The notes: generated by a model from the letters alone, not told the origin. Positions 38,204 through 48,632 are shown, numbered from the stretch's first letter. The stretch is DNA of 64,000 bases from Persicirhabdus sediminis (GCF_016595495.1 NZ_JAENIM010000039.1:558939-622938), one strand, 5' to 3'. Made by a program: numbers and translations.

Positions 38204-40117
38204 ATGAACAAATCCACCTTATTAGCCGTGCTCGTGTGTGGAGCGGCCAGCGCTCACGCTGAATCACCATACCAAGCGAATATTGATTCACTGAAAAAAC
38301 ACAAAACCCCCGAATGGCTGCTCGATGCCAAATTTGGTATCTGGACGCATTGGTGTCCGGTGACCAATGCCATTTCCAACTCAGCTGAGCAAATGGGCTG
38401 GTACGGCGGGCAGATGTACATTGACGGTTCGCGCGAGCAGCAATACCACCTCGCCAATTTTGGCACGGTTGAAGATGTTGGTTACGGTGACCTTTGCGAG
38501 AAATTTAACCCAGAGAAGTTTGACCCCGCGAGCTGGGCTGAGCTGTTTGCTAAGTCAGGCGCAAAATTTGCCGGTCCCACAGCTGTGCACCATGATAATT
38601 TTGCCATGTGGGATAGCGAAGTGACGCCGTGGAATGCAGTGGCCATGGGGCCAAAACGCGATATCGTTGGCGAGCTGGAAAAGGAAATCCGCGCTCAGGG
38701 CATGAAATACATGCTCAGCTACCACCACGGGTACAGCTGGTTCTATTACCGCGACGTTTACAAACACGAACAGCCATCCGAGAAGAATATTTTGTTATTT
38801 GGTGAGTCGCGGCCAGCTGATATACACGAATTTCAAATCGCGCCCGTGACTTACCAAGACCGCTGGCTGGGCATGGCAAATGAAGCCAATAATAAATACC
38901 AGCCGGATGTCATTTGGCACGATTTTGGATTAGAAAAAAACATCTCGCCCGACTACCGCGATAAGTTTCTAGCTGAGTATTTCAACATGGGCGAGAGGAA
39001 TGGCAAGCAAGTGGAGGCATTGATCCGCGACTTCGACCTGCCAAAAACAGTGTGCATGAATAGCATGGAAAAAGGGGTGCGTGGTTACCTCGATCCAATT
39101 CCGTGGAATGTCGTCACCTCCATTTCTCAAGAATGGTTTGCCTTTTCGCCCAAAAATGGCGTTGAGCTCTTATCGCTGGGTGACATTGTTCACCAGCTAG
39201 TGGATACGGTGTCGAAAAATGGCACCTTCATTCTCAATATCGGACCCAATGCCGACGGCACGATTCGCCAGCAATATCAGGACCGACTGCTGGAGCTCGG
39301 CGGCTGGCTGGAGGAAAATGGTGACGCCATTTACAATACTCGTCCGTGGGACGTTTATGGCGAATTTCCGCGCGGCATTCCGCGCTGGCGTTTTGTTGGT
39401 CATGTCACGCCTAGCTACGACAGCCGTGATATTCGTTACACGCGCAGCAAAGATGGCACTAATGTTTATGCTATCACGCTGGGGTGGCCAAAAATGTCTC
39501 AGCTCGAGCTGCAGGCAGTGAAGGTTAATAAGGCGCCAGCTGGAGCCGCCGTCACGTTGCTCGGGTCGGCCCAACCGGTGGCTTTCAGCAAATCCCAAGC
39601 GGGAAATCTAGTGCTCGATCTCAGCAGTGTCGATTTGCGTAAGCTGGATCATAGCTCGCCCGCATACGCATTTGATCTCAGTGGTTTTGATCTCGCCGCC
39701 TCAGATCGCGCGCATGATTACTCGCCAAATGCCATCGGTCTCTACCCGCGTGAAGCGGCGTATTCTGGCTGGGGTTTGCACGCAGCTCCGGAAGAACGTG
39801 GCGCGGTCATTACCCGCTGGGTGACTGAAAATGAGCAAGCTCATTGGCAAAAAAACATCCGTGAAGCGAGCCGTTACAAAGTGGTTGTGCGCTACAGCAT
39901 GCGCCACGAGCACGGTTTTCCGCTGCAGCTGGTGAATGGTAATCAGGTGCTTAACTTTGATGTCGAGCACACTGGAGCTGGCGATATCAAGGAGGTGACT
40001 ATTGGCTCGATGCAGCTTGAGCAGGGTTTCCAGGAGTTTGTGCTGCGAACTAAAGATAAAACGCGCCCGACCTACAAACACCTCAAGATCTACGGGTTTA
40101 CGCTGGTGCCAGAGTAA
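38204..40117 (+). CDS. Secreted alpha-L-fucosidase, GH29 (second copy)
   Basis: A 637-residue GH29 enzyme with a short signal peptide (MNKS, cut after AHA near residue 19). It parallels the first fucosidase: KTPEWLLDAKFGIWTHWCP (34-52), HHDNFAMWDSE (129-139), MKYMLSYHHGYSWFY and QPDVIWHDFGLE (233-244) with Asp240 the likely nucleophile. SKNGTFILNIGPNADGTI is also standard. The last ~110 residues (GAVITRWVTENEQAHWQ to the end) form a separate beta domain unlike that of the first copy. The two genes are distinct paralogues, not recent duplicates, bracketing thiG-menD-zwf-opcA. Confidence 0.94.
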   Translation: MNKSTLLAVLVCGAASAHAESPYQANIDSLKKHKTPEWLLDAKFGIWTHWCPVTNAISNSAEQMGWYGGQMYIDGSREQQYHLANFGTVEDVGYGDLCEKFNPEKFDPASWAELFAKSGAKFAGPTAVHHDNFAMWDSEVTPWNAVAMGPKRDIVGELEKEIRAQGMKYMLSYHHGYSWFYYRDVYKHEQPSEKNILLFGESRPADIHEFQIAPVTYQDRWLGMANEANNKYQPDVIWHDFGLEKNISPDYRDKFLAEYFNMGERNGKQVEALIRDFDLPKTVCMNSMEKGVRGYLDPIPWNVVTSISQEWFAFSPKNGVELLSLGDIVHQLVDTVSKNGTFILNIGPNADGTIRQQYQDRLLELGGWLEENGDAIYNTRPWDVYGEFPRGIPRWRFVGHVTPSYDSRDIRYTRSKDGTNVYAITLGWPKMSQLELQAVKVNKAPAGAAVTLLGSAQPVAFSKSQAGNLVLDLSSVDLRKLDHSSPAYAFDLSGFDLAASDRAHDYSPNAIGLYPREAAYSGWGLHAAPEERGAVITRWVTENEQAHWQKNIREASRYKVVVRYSMRHEHGFPLQLVNGNQVLNFDVEHTGAGDIKEVTIGSMQLEQGFQEFVLRTKDKTRPTYKHLKIYGFTLVPE

Positions 40118-40154
40118 TGATGAGTCCAGTTGTTTGAGGTCATTTCATGAATAC

Positions 40155-40193
40155 AAAATCACCCGCGGCAGCTAGCTCGCGGGTGATTTTTTT
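40155..40193 (+). terminator. Terminator of the second fucosidase gene
   Basis: AAAATCACCCGCG and CGCGGGTGATTTT form a 13-bp stem followed by further T. The loop contains GCTAGC. It also lies beyond the stop of the converging gene at 40230. Confidence 0.9.
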
Positions 40194-40229
40194 GTCGGTA
40201 TGCCGTCTGGTAGTGGTGGGCGAAAATAT

Positions 40230-41585
40230 TTACCACTCTACCGTCGTGACGGATGATTTGACCCTAAGCTCAGCCGGTATCGAGCAGCTGAATTTGTTTT
40301 CGCCCTTAGCATCTTTGGTCATTTTTACCGCCATGCCCTCAAATGAAAATTCGGCCTCTGCGAGTTGGTAGGCGCTTCTTAATTCAGCTAAGCTCGCTGG
40401 CTGGCGGTTATGGTCGATTTTAAACAGCGCGTTAGCCAGAGCGAGCTTGCTTAGCTCGATGGATGCTTGCTGCATAGCTATGCTCTGTGCGGATCCGCGT
40501 AGGGTGGATAGATAGCAGTCGCCCAGCGCATAAGTATTTAACTTAAATGAGTTTGGCTCCGGTCGCTCGGTCCAATATTTTAATAACTCAAGCTGGCTCG
40601 TGGTGACATTGGGCGACTTTTCTAGCAAACCGCTGGCATCCAGCTGGCGGCAATAATTAGATTTCTGCAGGCTAGCTATGATTTTTCGTGGCAATTGTCG
40701 TGGCAGCGTGGGGGTGCCGTGTGCATATCCACAAAAAGCATTCATATCAGCAATGAATTGAGCCCGATTTGTCACTATTATATCTCGCAAATTAGCCTGG
40801 TCGACCGGCTCATTTTGCATCATTTGCAGAAGTGTGAGCAATTGATCGCGTGAAAATTGATTAGTTTCCATGCCGTGCCATATGTAATTGCTTACGCTGC
40901 GAATCATGGCTGTAGCTGTGACGGCTGTCATACCCTTAGGGTTGGCGGCAAGTTTGCCAGCTAGCCGCCAGATCAGCTGAATATCGGCCATGGCGGCGTC
41001 GCTATTTTCCATGATCAAATGGCAGCTCACCCGCATATTTAGAAATTTCAATAAATAGATAGGGGATAAGTCGTGATCGATACCGCCGCCGAACATATGT
41101 GTGGGCTCCAGCTGCCAATAGCTGGCTGGATTTTCTAGCTGGCTGGCTAGGCTGGAGAATGGCTCAGCTAGGGCATCGAGTTCGTCGAGTACAAGTTTGG
41201 CGGCGGCATGTTGCTCTGCGGGTGATTTTCCTGCCGAGCTGAGTGCAGCGAGTTGATTATCCTCGCGCGATAGTTTGGTGAAGCGTGTGTGCTCTTTGAT
41301 GTCATTCGTCAGAGCCTTAACGTCGTTGAGGCTAGTCGTTCCCGCGCTGAGTTTATTAGGATCTTCCAGTAGTGGGTGACGCGCTAGATTGACTGCAGGA
41401 TCGGCATCAGCTGGCGCGAAACGCATCACCTCAAGGCTGAAATCTTGTCCCGCGGCTTCTTGTTGCGCTTTATATTTCATCCAGCGGCTCTCAGCTTTCA
41501 ATAACCACGCTAAGGCTGCGATGATGGGTAAAACAATTCCAGCTAGTAGGCAGAGGGTGATGAGTTTGGTTTTGCCACGTTTCAT
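40230..41585 (-). CDS. Membrane-anchored protein of unknown function
   Basis: A 451-residue protein with one N-terminal membrane helix (about residues 8-29, after MKRGKTK), so probably anchored facing the periplasm. The rest is mostly helical with no catalytic motif that I recognise. DPAVNLARHPLLED, the repeated ANPKGMTAVTATAM and ALFKIDHNRQPASLAEL (the latter typical of prepilin-like and Verrucomicrobia/Planctomycete hypotheticals that end in a short beta segment) are notable stretches. It converges on the fucosidase gene and shares its terminator. ATG 41585 gives the positively charged N-end. Confidence 0.65.
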   Translation of the reverse strand: MKRGKTKLITLCLLAGIVLPIIAALAWLLKAESRWMKYKAQQEAAGQDFSLEVMRFAPADADPAVNLARHPLLEDPNKLSAGTTSLNDVKALTNDIKEHTRFTKLSREDNQLAALSSAGKSPAEQHAAAKLVLDELDALAEPFSSLASQLENPASYWQLEPTHMFGGGIDHDLSPIYLLKFLNMRVSCHLIMENSDAAMADIQLIWRLAGKLAANPKGMTAVTATAMIRSVSNYIWHGMETNQFSRDQLLTLLQMMQNEPVDQANLRDIIVTNRAQFIADMNAFCGYAHGTPTLPRQLPRKIIASLQKSNYCRQLDASGLLEKSPNVTTSQLELLKYWTERPEPNSFKLNTYALGDCYLSTLRGSAQSIAMQQASIELSKLALANALFKIDHNRQPASLAELRSAYQLAEAEFSFEGMAVKMTKDAKGENKFSCSIPAELRVKSSVTTVEW

Positions 41586-41747
41586 GCATGTAGTATTGCT
41601 AGAATGATAGACTTGGCTAGAGAATTCCGTTAGGAGAGTAAGTTTAGGCTAGACGTTCACCTGTTGTTTGTTAGCGTGACTGCGCCATTGCCGCTGGCTA
41701 GCTGGTTCTGACGTGATACTTCGGGCGTGGATGTGTTGATAGAAATT

Positions 41748-42197
41748 ATGCTGAGATCTCTAATTAGATTGTTTTTGGCCTTCATTTTGCCACTGCTCAT
41801 CATGGTGTTTTTGTGCCTGCTGATTGCCGAGCTGTTCTATTTCAATAAGGTGCACGGTGAGAGCAAGCTGCGCGATGGCTCTCTGATGTTCATGCTTCGG
41901 GCTTATGTTTGGTTCCTATTGCTGGCTGCCAGTATTTTTTTTGTACCCGGGCTGCTGTATGCCGCGGCTTTGGAATATAAAAGGTGCCATGGCGACAGCT
42001 ATCAACCGTTCAGCTGGGTTTTTGGCATCATTGTCGGCGTTTTTGCTTTTTATATGTTCCTGCCGCCCTTGCAGGCATGTTGCCCGTGGGATATCGCCGA
42101 GGGATTTGCGCATCTAGCTGGTGCGACCATCACGCTAGGCTGGCTGGTGCCAAAGATTTTGATGCAAATCGGCGCCAAAGCAAAACCGGCAGAGTAG
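41748..42197 (+). CDS. Small integral membrane protein, unknown
   Basis: A 149-residue protein (ATG 41748; a GTG at 41727 would add 7 residues). It has four hydrophobic segments at about 3-28, 50-75, 88-106 and 117-137, so an inner-membrane location is likely. No family was recognised. It stands alone on the plus strand between two minus-strand envelope genes. The coding bias and the positive-inside pattern (KHGESKLRDG loop, C-terminal K) support a real gene, but without relatives this remains moderate. Confidence 0.5.
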   Translation: MLRSLIRLFLAFILPLLIMVFLCLLIAELFYFNKVHGESKLRDGSLMFMLRAYVWFLLLAASIFFVPGLLYAAALEYKRCHGDSYQPFSWVFGIIVGVFAFYMFLPPLQACCPWDIAEGFAHLAGATITLGWLVPKILMQIGAKAKPAE

Positions 42198-42255
42198 CTG
42201 GATGCTGTGGTCGATTTTTCGATAGTCGCTAGCTAGCTAGAAATGGTGTAGCTGG

Positions 42256-43236
42256 CTAGAATCTTAGATTGAAGCCAAAGTCGATGAAGGGTGCGGCTTC
42301 CAGCTCAGATTCCAATAGCGTAACGCCATCGAGGTCCTCGATGTCCACATTTCTCGCAAAGTGGTAACCAGCGTAGCCGTACACCCACGCTTTAGAATAC
42401 AGGTGGTGTTCCACTCGTAGGCCAGCCTTGAGTCCATACACGCTGACGTTGCGGTCGGGTAGTCCATCTTTGCTCTGCACGGTGGATGTTTTGGAGTCAA
42501 ATGACCCCGCTAGGCTGAGGATCCATCGTTCCGCTGGCGAGTAGGTGACGCCCGCAAATGGTGGTAGCAGGTAGATCTCTACGTCGCGACACGGGCGGTA
42601 GTTAAAACCAATGCCGGGCATGAAAAAATCATCCATCAGACCTTTAGAGTAAAAGGCGCCGGCGTAGAAGTTGAACTGCGGCCCAAATGAATAGCCAGCT
42701 GCAGCTGCCGCCCAGTAGGACATGCCGTCAGATGTGCTGCCGCGGAAATCGCCCGTATAGCCAGGGGTGAAAACACCACCGATGAGCCAGTCATCAAAAC
42801 CATCGTAGAGTAGGGCGATGGGCATGGAAACGGAGTGAAGGGTATGGTCGGGTACGAGTGGCTGGTTAGGCGAATCGTACTGGGTGCCGCGGTAGTTGAT
42901 AAATACTAAGCCGTGCCAGTCGCCCATGTTGATTGGTAAAATGGGCGTGAATAAGGCGACTTCTTTGGCGGACAGCGAGCCGTCAGAGCTTTTGTAATCA
43001 GCTTCAAAAGTGTGGCTGTAGCGCATGTTGCCAAAGGCATAACCAGGCAGCAGCGAGTACTCGTTCTGGCGGCCAAAGTTGAGCACCGGCACGCTGACTA
43101 AGCTTTGCTCGGATTGATCAGCTGGTTCACTCAGGTAGTCGCCATTCTGGTGTGATGGATTCTGGCTGGATTCTCCAGCGGAAGCTTGTGATAGACCTAC
43201 GCTAGCGGTGAGCAGGCAGAGGGTGAAAATTTTCAT
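42256..43236 (-). CDS. Outer-membrane beta-barrel protein (DUF6268-like)
   Basis: A 326-residue protein with a clear signal peptide (MKIF, hydrophobic core, ASAGE near residue 21). The mature part alternates polar and aromatic residues as in membrane beta strands (MRYSHTFEADYKSS, WHGLVFINYRGTQYDS, WVYGYAGYHFARNV) and ends FIDFGFNLRF with the terminal Phe used for barrel insertion. It resembles DUF6268 proteins, whose function is unknown. The neighbour is an HdeD-like gene 78 bp upstream on the same strand, so both may share a promoter. Confidence 0.75.
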   Translation of the reverse strand: MKIFTLCLLTASVGLSQASAGESSQNPSHQNGDYLSEPADQSEQSLVSVPVLNFGRQNEYSLLPGYAFGNMRYSHTFEADYKSSDGSLSAKEVALFTPILPINMGDWHGLVFINYRGTQYDSPNQPLVPDHTLHSVSMPIALLYDGFDDWLIGGVFTPGYTGDFRGSTSDGMSYWAAAAAGYSFGPQFNFYAGAFYSKGLMDDFFMPGIGFNYRPCRDVEIYLLPPFAGVTYSPAERWILSLAGSFDSKTSTVQSKDGLPDRNVSVYGLKAGLRVEHHLYSKAWVYGYAGYHFARNVDIEDLDGVTLLESELEAAPFIDFGFNLRF

Positions 43237-43314
43237 GGTAAGGATGTTTTTGGAGTCGAATGATAGCTGTGCTGGCGTTGTCGTTTGATGTAGCCAGTGG
43301 AAAAATAGGAATGA

Positions 43315-43887
43315 TTATTTGGCGATTTTGGCGGCTGTTTTCGCGCCGAGCCCAATCAAGAGCATCATCAAGCCGGCAAAAATCAGGTGAATGCCAATCA
43401 GTGTACCAACCAGCCAAGCAGCGGACAATGGCCACTCGGTGCAGACAAAGATAGCTAGGCCCAGCGAGGCGATGCCGCTGATGAGTACCCAGATCCAGCC
43501 GGGCACCGGACGCATGGCAAAGGACTGGGCGATCTTGCCAAATCCATCAACAAAGAAATAGATCACCAATATGATGGTGACGATGCCGTAGCCGATGCCT
43601 GGTTTGGTCAGCAAAATCGCGCCGCAGATGATGGTGGCTGCGGAGGAGAGAAATAACATCACAGTGGCTACCGAGCCGCGCGCTTTGATGGCAAAAATTA
43701 GCTGCAGAATGCCACCAGTTAGCAAGACTCCGCCAATAAACTTGAAAATGAATGTCGCCACGGCATCAGCTGAGCTGATCACGCTGATGCCGAGCAGGGT
43801 GATGATGATGCCAAAAATGATCGCTGTAGTGCCACCTTTCTGCGCAAGGGTGACCAGTGGGTTAGGGGGGAGTGAGGATGAATTCAT
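43315..43887 (-). CDS. HdeD/DUF308-family membrane protein
   Basis: A 190-residue inner-membrane protein with six hydrophobic segments arranged as three helix pairs, the layout of HdeD (DUF308). GIIITLLGISVI, FIGGVLLTGGILQLIFAI, GAILLTKPGIGYGIVTIIL and WVLISGIASLGLAIFV are typical of the family. HdeD is an acid-resistance protein in enteric bacteria; in other phyla the role is not established. It is upstream of the DUF6268-like gene on the same strand. Confidence 0.85.
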   Translation of the reverse strand: MNSSSLPPNPLVTLAQKGGTTAIIFGIIITLLGISVISSADAVATFIFKFIGGVLLTGGILQLIFAIKARGSVATVMLFLSSAATIICGAILLTKPGIGYGIVTIILVIYFFVDGFGKIAQSFAMRPVPGWIWVLISGIASLGLAIFVCTEWPLSAAWLVGTLIGIHLIFAGLMMLLIGLGAKTAAKIAK

Positions 43888-44141
43888 GTGCTCACGTTAG
43901 GCAAGCGGCCAGATATGTCAGCAATTAATTAGAGGAAATGGAGTCAGTTGATTGAACGTGATAAACATGCCGTCACGCGATCGTTTGTGCAAAAACTAGC
44001 CCGTCTGCACGACTGCTTAGAAAATTATTGTCGATTCGTTCATTGTGGCTTGCATTTCTGGTTGAATCTGTTCTATTTCCCGCGTCCCGCACAAGGGCGG
44101 AAGGGTCAAGGTGACGCTTCCTGATGAAAATATATACTGCT

Positions 44142-44399
44142 ATGAGCGAAAATACTATCAATCCACAAGACTACCGTTTGCACGAAGGTGACACAGGTAG
44201 CGCAGACTACCAAGTTGCTGTTCTTACTAAGCGCATCATCGAGCTTACAGAACACCTCAAAATCCACAAGAAAGACTTCGCAAGCCGCCGCGGTCTTCTC
44301 AGCATGGTAGCTAACCGTCGTAAGCTTCTCGACTACCTTAAGAAGCAATCACCTGAGCGCTACCAGAAGTGCCTTACAGGTCTTGGCCTTCGTCGCTAA
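44142..44399 (+). CDS. rpsO: 30S ribosomal protein S15
   Basis: S15 binds the 16S rRNA three-way junction early in small-subunit assembly. ATG 44142 gives 85 residues ([20 protein letters not shown]); the longer frame from 44124 adds six unlikely residues. Landmarks: [19 protein letters not shown], the RNA-binding loop [26 protein letters not shown] and LGLRR at the end. It is followed by a hairpin and then pnp, the rpsO-pnp order conserved across bacteria. Confidence 0.97.
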   Translation: MSENTINPQDYRLHEGDTGSADYQVAVLTKRIIELTEHLKIHKKDFASRRGLLSMVANRRKLLDYLKKQSPERYQKCLTGLGLRR

Positions 44400-44415
44400 T
44401 GAAAATTTCCGCAAG

Positions 44416-44450
44416 ACGGTCACGGTAACTTACCGTGGCCGTTTTGTTTT
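44416..44450 (+). terminator. Hairpin terminator between rpsO and pnp
   Basis: ACGGTCACGGTA pairs with TACCGTGGCCGT (one mismatch) followed by TTTGTTTT. It probably terminates most rpsO transcripts; pnp follows after 134 bp with its own leader. Confidence 0.75.
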
Positions 44451-44583
44451 GAAGCCATGTTGCGGATAACCAAGGTCTCACCTGCAACGTGGTCAGCTAG
44501 CTAAGCATTGATTTCAATGGTCCAGCTGGCACTCCCCACGAGACACCCCCGGATAGCCATCCGGGATGAAGACTTAGAAGAAT

Positions 44584-46734
44584 ATGAATATGAACATCCA
44601 TAAAGTAACGGGCCAGGTCGGCGCGAATCCTATCAGTTTCGAAACTGGTAAAATGGCGAAACTCGCTGACGGCGCAGTTGTCGTTTCATCAGGCGAGACA
44701 ACAGTCCTCGTGACTGCTTGCTCACTGACAAAAATCAAGCCGGGCCAGTCATGGTTCCCGCTTTCTGTTGAATATAAAGAGCGCGCATTTGCTGCTGGTG
44801 TTTTCCCAGGTGGCTACTTCAAGCGTGAAGGTCGTCCAACTGAGAAGGAAATTCTCACTTGCCGCATGACTGACCGTCCACTCCGCCCACTTTTCCCAAA
44901 AGGCTACCTCTACGAGACACAGATCGTAGCGCTGATGCTTTCAGCTGACGGCATCAACGATGCTGACATCCTCTCCATGAACGGCGCTTCTGCTGCACTG
45001 GTTATTTCTGACATCCCATTCGCTCGCCCAATCGGCGCTGTGCGTGTTGGTCGCGTTGACGGCGAGTTTGTTGTTAACCCAACATTCGAAGAGCGTGAAG
45101 AATCTGACCTCGACCTCGTTTACGTTGGTGACAAAGAAAACGTCATCATGATCGAAGGTGGTGCTGACCAGATCCCTGAAGAAGAATTCATCAAGGCGCT
45201 GCACTTCGCTCAAGAGAACGTGCAAATCCTCGTAGCTGCTCAGGAAGAACTCAAGGCAGTAGCTGGTAAAGAGACTCGTGAATACGACGTTACTCTGGCC
45301 AAGCAAGACCTCCTTGACATCGCTTACGAAATCGCTGGCGACCGCATCGAAGATGCCATCTACGCAGCTACTAAGCACGAGCGCGGCAAGAAAGTTGGCG
45401 CCCTTCGTGACGAAGTAGAAGCTACTATCCTCGAGCGTTTCCCAGAAACTACTGATTTCGAGATCGAGCAGGCATTCGAATTCCTGCAGAAGAAAGCATT
45501 CCGCATTTCTATCCTCGACAAAGGTCAGCGTGCTGACGGTCGTACTCCAGCTGACTTACGTCCGCTCTTCGCTGAAGAAGGTCTGCTTCCACGCGTTCAC
45601 GGCTCAGCTCTCTTTGCCCGTGGTGAAACTCAGGCACTTGCCGTTTCTACACTCGCTCCAGCTGACGAACGTCAATACTTCGACAACTACGCAGGTGGCG
45701 AAGACAGCAAGCGCTTCATCCTTCACTACAGCTTCCCTCCATTCTCAGTAGGTGAAGCAGGTCGCTTTGGTGGCCTCAACCGTCGTGAAATCGGTCACGG
45801 TAACCTCGCTGAGCGCTCAATCGCTCCAGTGATTCCTGACGAGAAATCATTCCCATACGCAGTGCGTACAGTTTCAGAAGTGCTTGAGTCAAATGGCTCA
45901 TCATCAATGGCTACTGTTTGTGCTGGTACCATGTCACTCCTCGGCGCTGGTGTGCCACTGATCGCACCAGTTTCTGGTATCTCAGTTGGTCTGGTTACTG
46001 ATTTTGATGAAAATGGCAACATGCTCCGCTACGAGCGCCTTCTCGACATCATCGGTTCTGAAGATTTCTACGGCGACATGGACTTCAAACTCTGTGGTAC
46101 TCCAAACGGTGTGACATCATACCAGCTCGACCTCAAACTCGACGGTATCCCACTTACCATCCTCGAAGAAGCCATCTACCAAGCTAAAGACGGTCGCGCA
46201 CTCGTGCTCGACAAGATGCTCTCAGTTGTCAGCGAAGCTGGTGACGTTTCTGAGCACGCTCCACGTATCGAGTCCACTAAGATCGATCCAGATCGCATCG
46301 GTGAACTCATCGGACCTGGCGGCAAAAACATCAAAGGCATCCAGGCTGAGTCTGGTGCTGAGGTGAGCATCGAAGACGACGGTACTGTAAACGTATACGC
46401 ATCTAAGAAAGAAAGCCTCGACCGCGCAATGCAGATGATCAAGCAGATGTTTGCTGAAGTTGAAGTTGGTGAGATCTACGAAGGTCCTATCGTTTCTACT
46501 ACAAACTTCGGTGCCTTCATGCAGGTGCTTCCTGGCAAAGACGGCCTCATTCACATCTCTGAGCTGGCTGAAGGCCGCGTTGAGAAGTCTGAAGACGTTG
46601 TTAAGAAAGGTGACATCGTTACCGCTAAGTGCATCGGTGTTGATGACCGTGGCCGCGTGAAGATGTCTCTTCGTGCCGCTCTGCGCGACGCTAAGCAAAA
46701 GGAAAAAGCTCCTGCTGCTGACGCTGCTGAGTAA
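44584..46734 (+). CDS. pnp: Polyribonucleotide nucleotidyltransferase (PNPase)
   Basis: PNPase is the phosphorolytic 3'-5' exoribonuclease of the RNA degradosome. The 716-residue protein has the two RNase PH-like halves (first from [21 protein letters not shown], second from [18 protein letters not shown]), the [16 protein letters not shown] block (here [12 protein letters not shown]), [11 protein letters not shown] and [18 protein letters not shown] domain follows ([24 protein letters not shown]), then an S1 domain near the C-terminus ([15 protein letters not shown]...[15 protein letters not shown]). All are in the canonical order. Long synonymous use of GCT, CTC and CGT codons agrees with high expression. 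PNPase often controls its own leader; a hairpin lies in the 5' region. Confidence 0.98.
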   Translation: MNMNIHKVTGQVGANPISFETGKMAKLADGAVVVSSGETTVLVTACSLTKIKPGQSWFPLSVEYKERAFAAGVFPGGYFKREGRPTEKEILTCRMTDRPLRPLFPKGYLYETQIVALMLSADGINDADILSMNGASAALVISDIPFARPIGAVRVGRVDGEFVVNPTFEEREESDLDLVYVGDKENVIMIEGGADQIPEEEFIKALHFAQENVQILVAAQEELKAVAGKETREYDVTLAKQDLLDIAYEIAGDRIEDAIYAATKHERGKKVGALRDEVEATILERFPETTDFEIEQAFEFLQKKAFRISILDKGQRADGRTPADLRPLFAEEGLLPRVHGSALFARGETQALAVSTLAPADERQYFDNYAGGEDSKRFILHYSFPPFSVGEAGRFGGLNRREIGHGNLAERSIAPVIPDEKSFPYAVRTVSEVLESNGSSSMATVCAGTMSLLGAGVPLIAPVSGISVGLVTDFDENGNMLRYERLLDIIGSEDFYGDMDFKLCGTPNGVTSYQLDLKLDGIPLTILEEAIYQAKDGRALVLDKMLSVVSEAGDVSEHAPRIESTKIDPDRIGELIGPGGKNIKGIQAESGAEVSIEDDGTVNVYASKKESLDRAMQMIKQMFAEVEVGEIYEGPIVSTTNFGAFMQVLPGKDGLIHISELAEGRVEKSEDVVKKGDIVTAKCIGVDDRGRVKMSLRAALRDAKQKEKAPAADAAE

Positions 46735-46761
46735 TTCACCTCGCTGAGCCAATTCATTTCC

Positions 46762-46797
46762 AAGCGGTGGTCCCAATCGGGCCCACCGCTTTTTTGT
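46762..46797 (+). terminator. Terminator of pnp
   Basis: AAGCGGTGG pairs with CCACCGCTT, with an inner GGTCCC/GGGCCC extension, followed by six T. Confidence 0.92.
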
Positions 46798-46969
46798 GCC
46801 TAGCTGGCTGGAGGTGACCCGAATATAGCGAGCAGGGATGATGTAAATTGGATAGGTGTCTCTAGCCAGATAAATGAAAGGCATCCAGCTGGATAAAAGG
46901 AAGCTCTGGCTGTATGAGTTATCCGGTATCTCTGTCGGGCGTGGCTACTAACTAGATTGCACCACACAT

Positions 46970-48632
46970 CTGAGCCCCGGAGGGGCGGTCGTTCGTAGCT
47001 CATGGCGCAGCCATGGGGTTACGGCATGACGAGGAATCTAGCCCCGGAGGGGCGACCACCCGCCATAGACTGTACTGGCGCGAGAAATCATCTGCACGAC
47101 TGCTTACGCCACTGGCGAACGACCGCCACTCCGTGGCTGGCCATTCAGTTGGTTAGCTGGTTAGGTTTCAGTAGCCATGACTACTAGCTATATCGTGATA
47201 CGCATCTGAGCCCCGGAGGGGCGGCCATTCGTAGCCCATGGCGCAGCCATGGGATTACGGCATGACGAGGAATCTAGCCCCGTAGGGGCGACCACCCGCC
47301 ATCGACTGTGCTAGCGCGAGAAACCAATCAACTGCGACACTGGCTACACCGCAGGCGGACGACCGGCACGCTGTGGCTCGCTCATGCAGCGTGACTCCAA
47401 CCCAGGGCGTTGCCCTGGGCTTCGAGCGGTCGCCACTCCGTGGCTGGGCATCCAACTGAAGCTACTATGTAGCCGTGTTCTGCAGATTGAGCCCCTTTGC
47501 CTGCGTCATTCTTCTGGCCGAGTTCTTAGCTGTCAATTTGCCAGTTCATCGGCAAAAAAACCGAGGTCAACTTAGCTAGCTGGCTAGTTAGAGGTATGTA
47601 TTTATGACTACTAGCTAGATCGTGACACGCATCTGAGCCCCGGAGGGGCGGTCATTCGTAGCCCATGGCGCAGCCATGGGGTTACGGCATGGCGAGAAAT
47701 CTAGCCCCGGCTGGGGCGATCACCCGCCATCGACTTCACTGGCGCGAGAAATCAATCAACGGCACGACTGCATACGCCACTGGCGAACGACCGCCACGCT
47801 GTGGCTCGCTCGTGCAGCGTGACTCCGACCCAGGGCGTTGCCCTGGGCTTCGAGCGGTCGCCACTCCGTGGCTGGCCATCCAACTGAATCTACTATCTAG
47901 CCGTGTTCTGTAGATTGAGACCCTTTGCCTGCGTCATTCTTCTGGTTGAGTTCTTAGCTGTCAATTTGCCAGTCCATCGGCAAAAAAATAACCGAGGTTA
48001 ACCTAGCTAGCGGGCTAGCTGGTTAGAGACATGTATTTATGACTACTAGCTAGATCGTGATACACATCTGAGCCCCGGAGGGGCGGTCATTCGTAGCCCA
48101 TGGCGCAGCCATGGGGTTACGGCATGACGAGGAATCTAGCCCCATATGGGGCGACCACCCGCTATCGACTGCACTGGCGCGAGAAATTAATCAACGGCAC
48201 CACTGGTTACACCGCAGGCGAACGACCGCCACTCCGTGGCTCGGTCATGCAGCGCAACTCTAACCCAGGGCGTTGCCCTGGGCTTCGAGCGGTCGCCACT
48301 CCGTGGCTGGCCATTCAGATGTTGGCTGTTAACTTGCAGTTGGTTAGGTGTCATTGGCTATGACTACTAGCTAGATCGTGTCACGCAACTGAGCCCCGGA
48401 GGGGCGGTCATTCGCAGCCCATGGCGCAGCCATGGGATTACGGCATGACGAGAAATCTAGCCCCGCACGGGGCGACCGTCCGCCATCGACTGCACTGGCG
48501 CGAGAAATCAATCAACGGCTCTACGGGTTACACCACTGGCGAACGACCGCCACGCTGTGGCTCGCTCATGCAGAGCGACTTTATCCCAGGGCGTTGCCCT
48601 GGGCTTCGAGCGGTCGCCACTCCGTGGCTGGC
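46970..48632. repeat. REP array C: five composite units without a transposase
   Basis: Units start CTGAGCCCCGGAGGGGCGG at 46970, 47206, 47633, 48068 and 48389 (periods 236, 427, 435, 321). Each has a fixed hairpin train: GCCCC-gga-GGGGC, CCCATGGC/GCCATGGG, GCCCC..GGGGC with variable loop (gga, gta, ggct, atat, gca-c) and CCGCCAC..GTGGCTG. Longer units add an array-B-type head (CCCAGGGC/GCCCTGGG plus GCCACTCCGTGGC). Predicted short proteins here, such as those starting MAQPWGYGM, are translated hairpins. No RAYT gene is nearby, so any spread must be in trans. Confidence 0.88.

Noticed and set aside
46970..48632. Integron cassette array (attC-like palindromes)
   Set aside because: No integrase, no cassette genes between hairpins, and no R'/R'' core sites seen; the heads match the RAYT-flanking palindromes instead.
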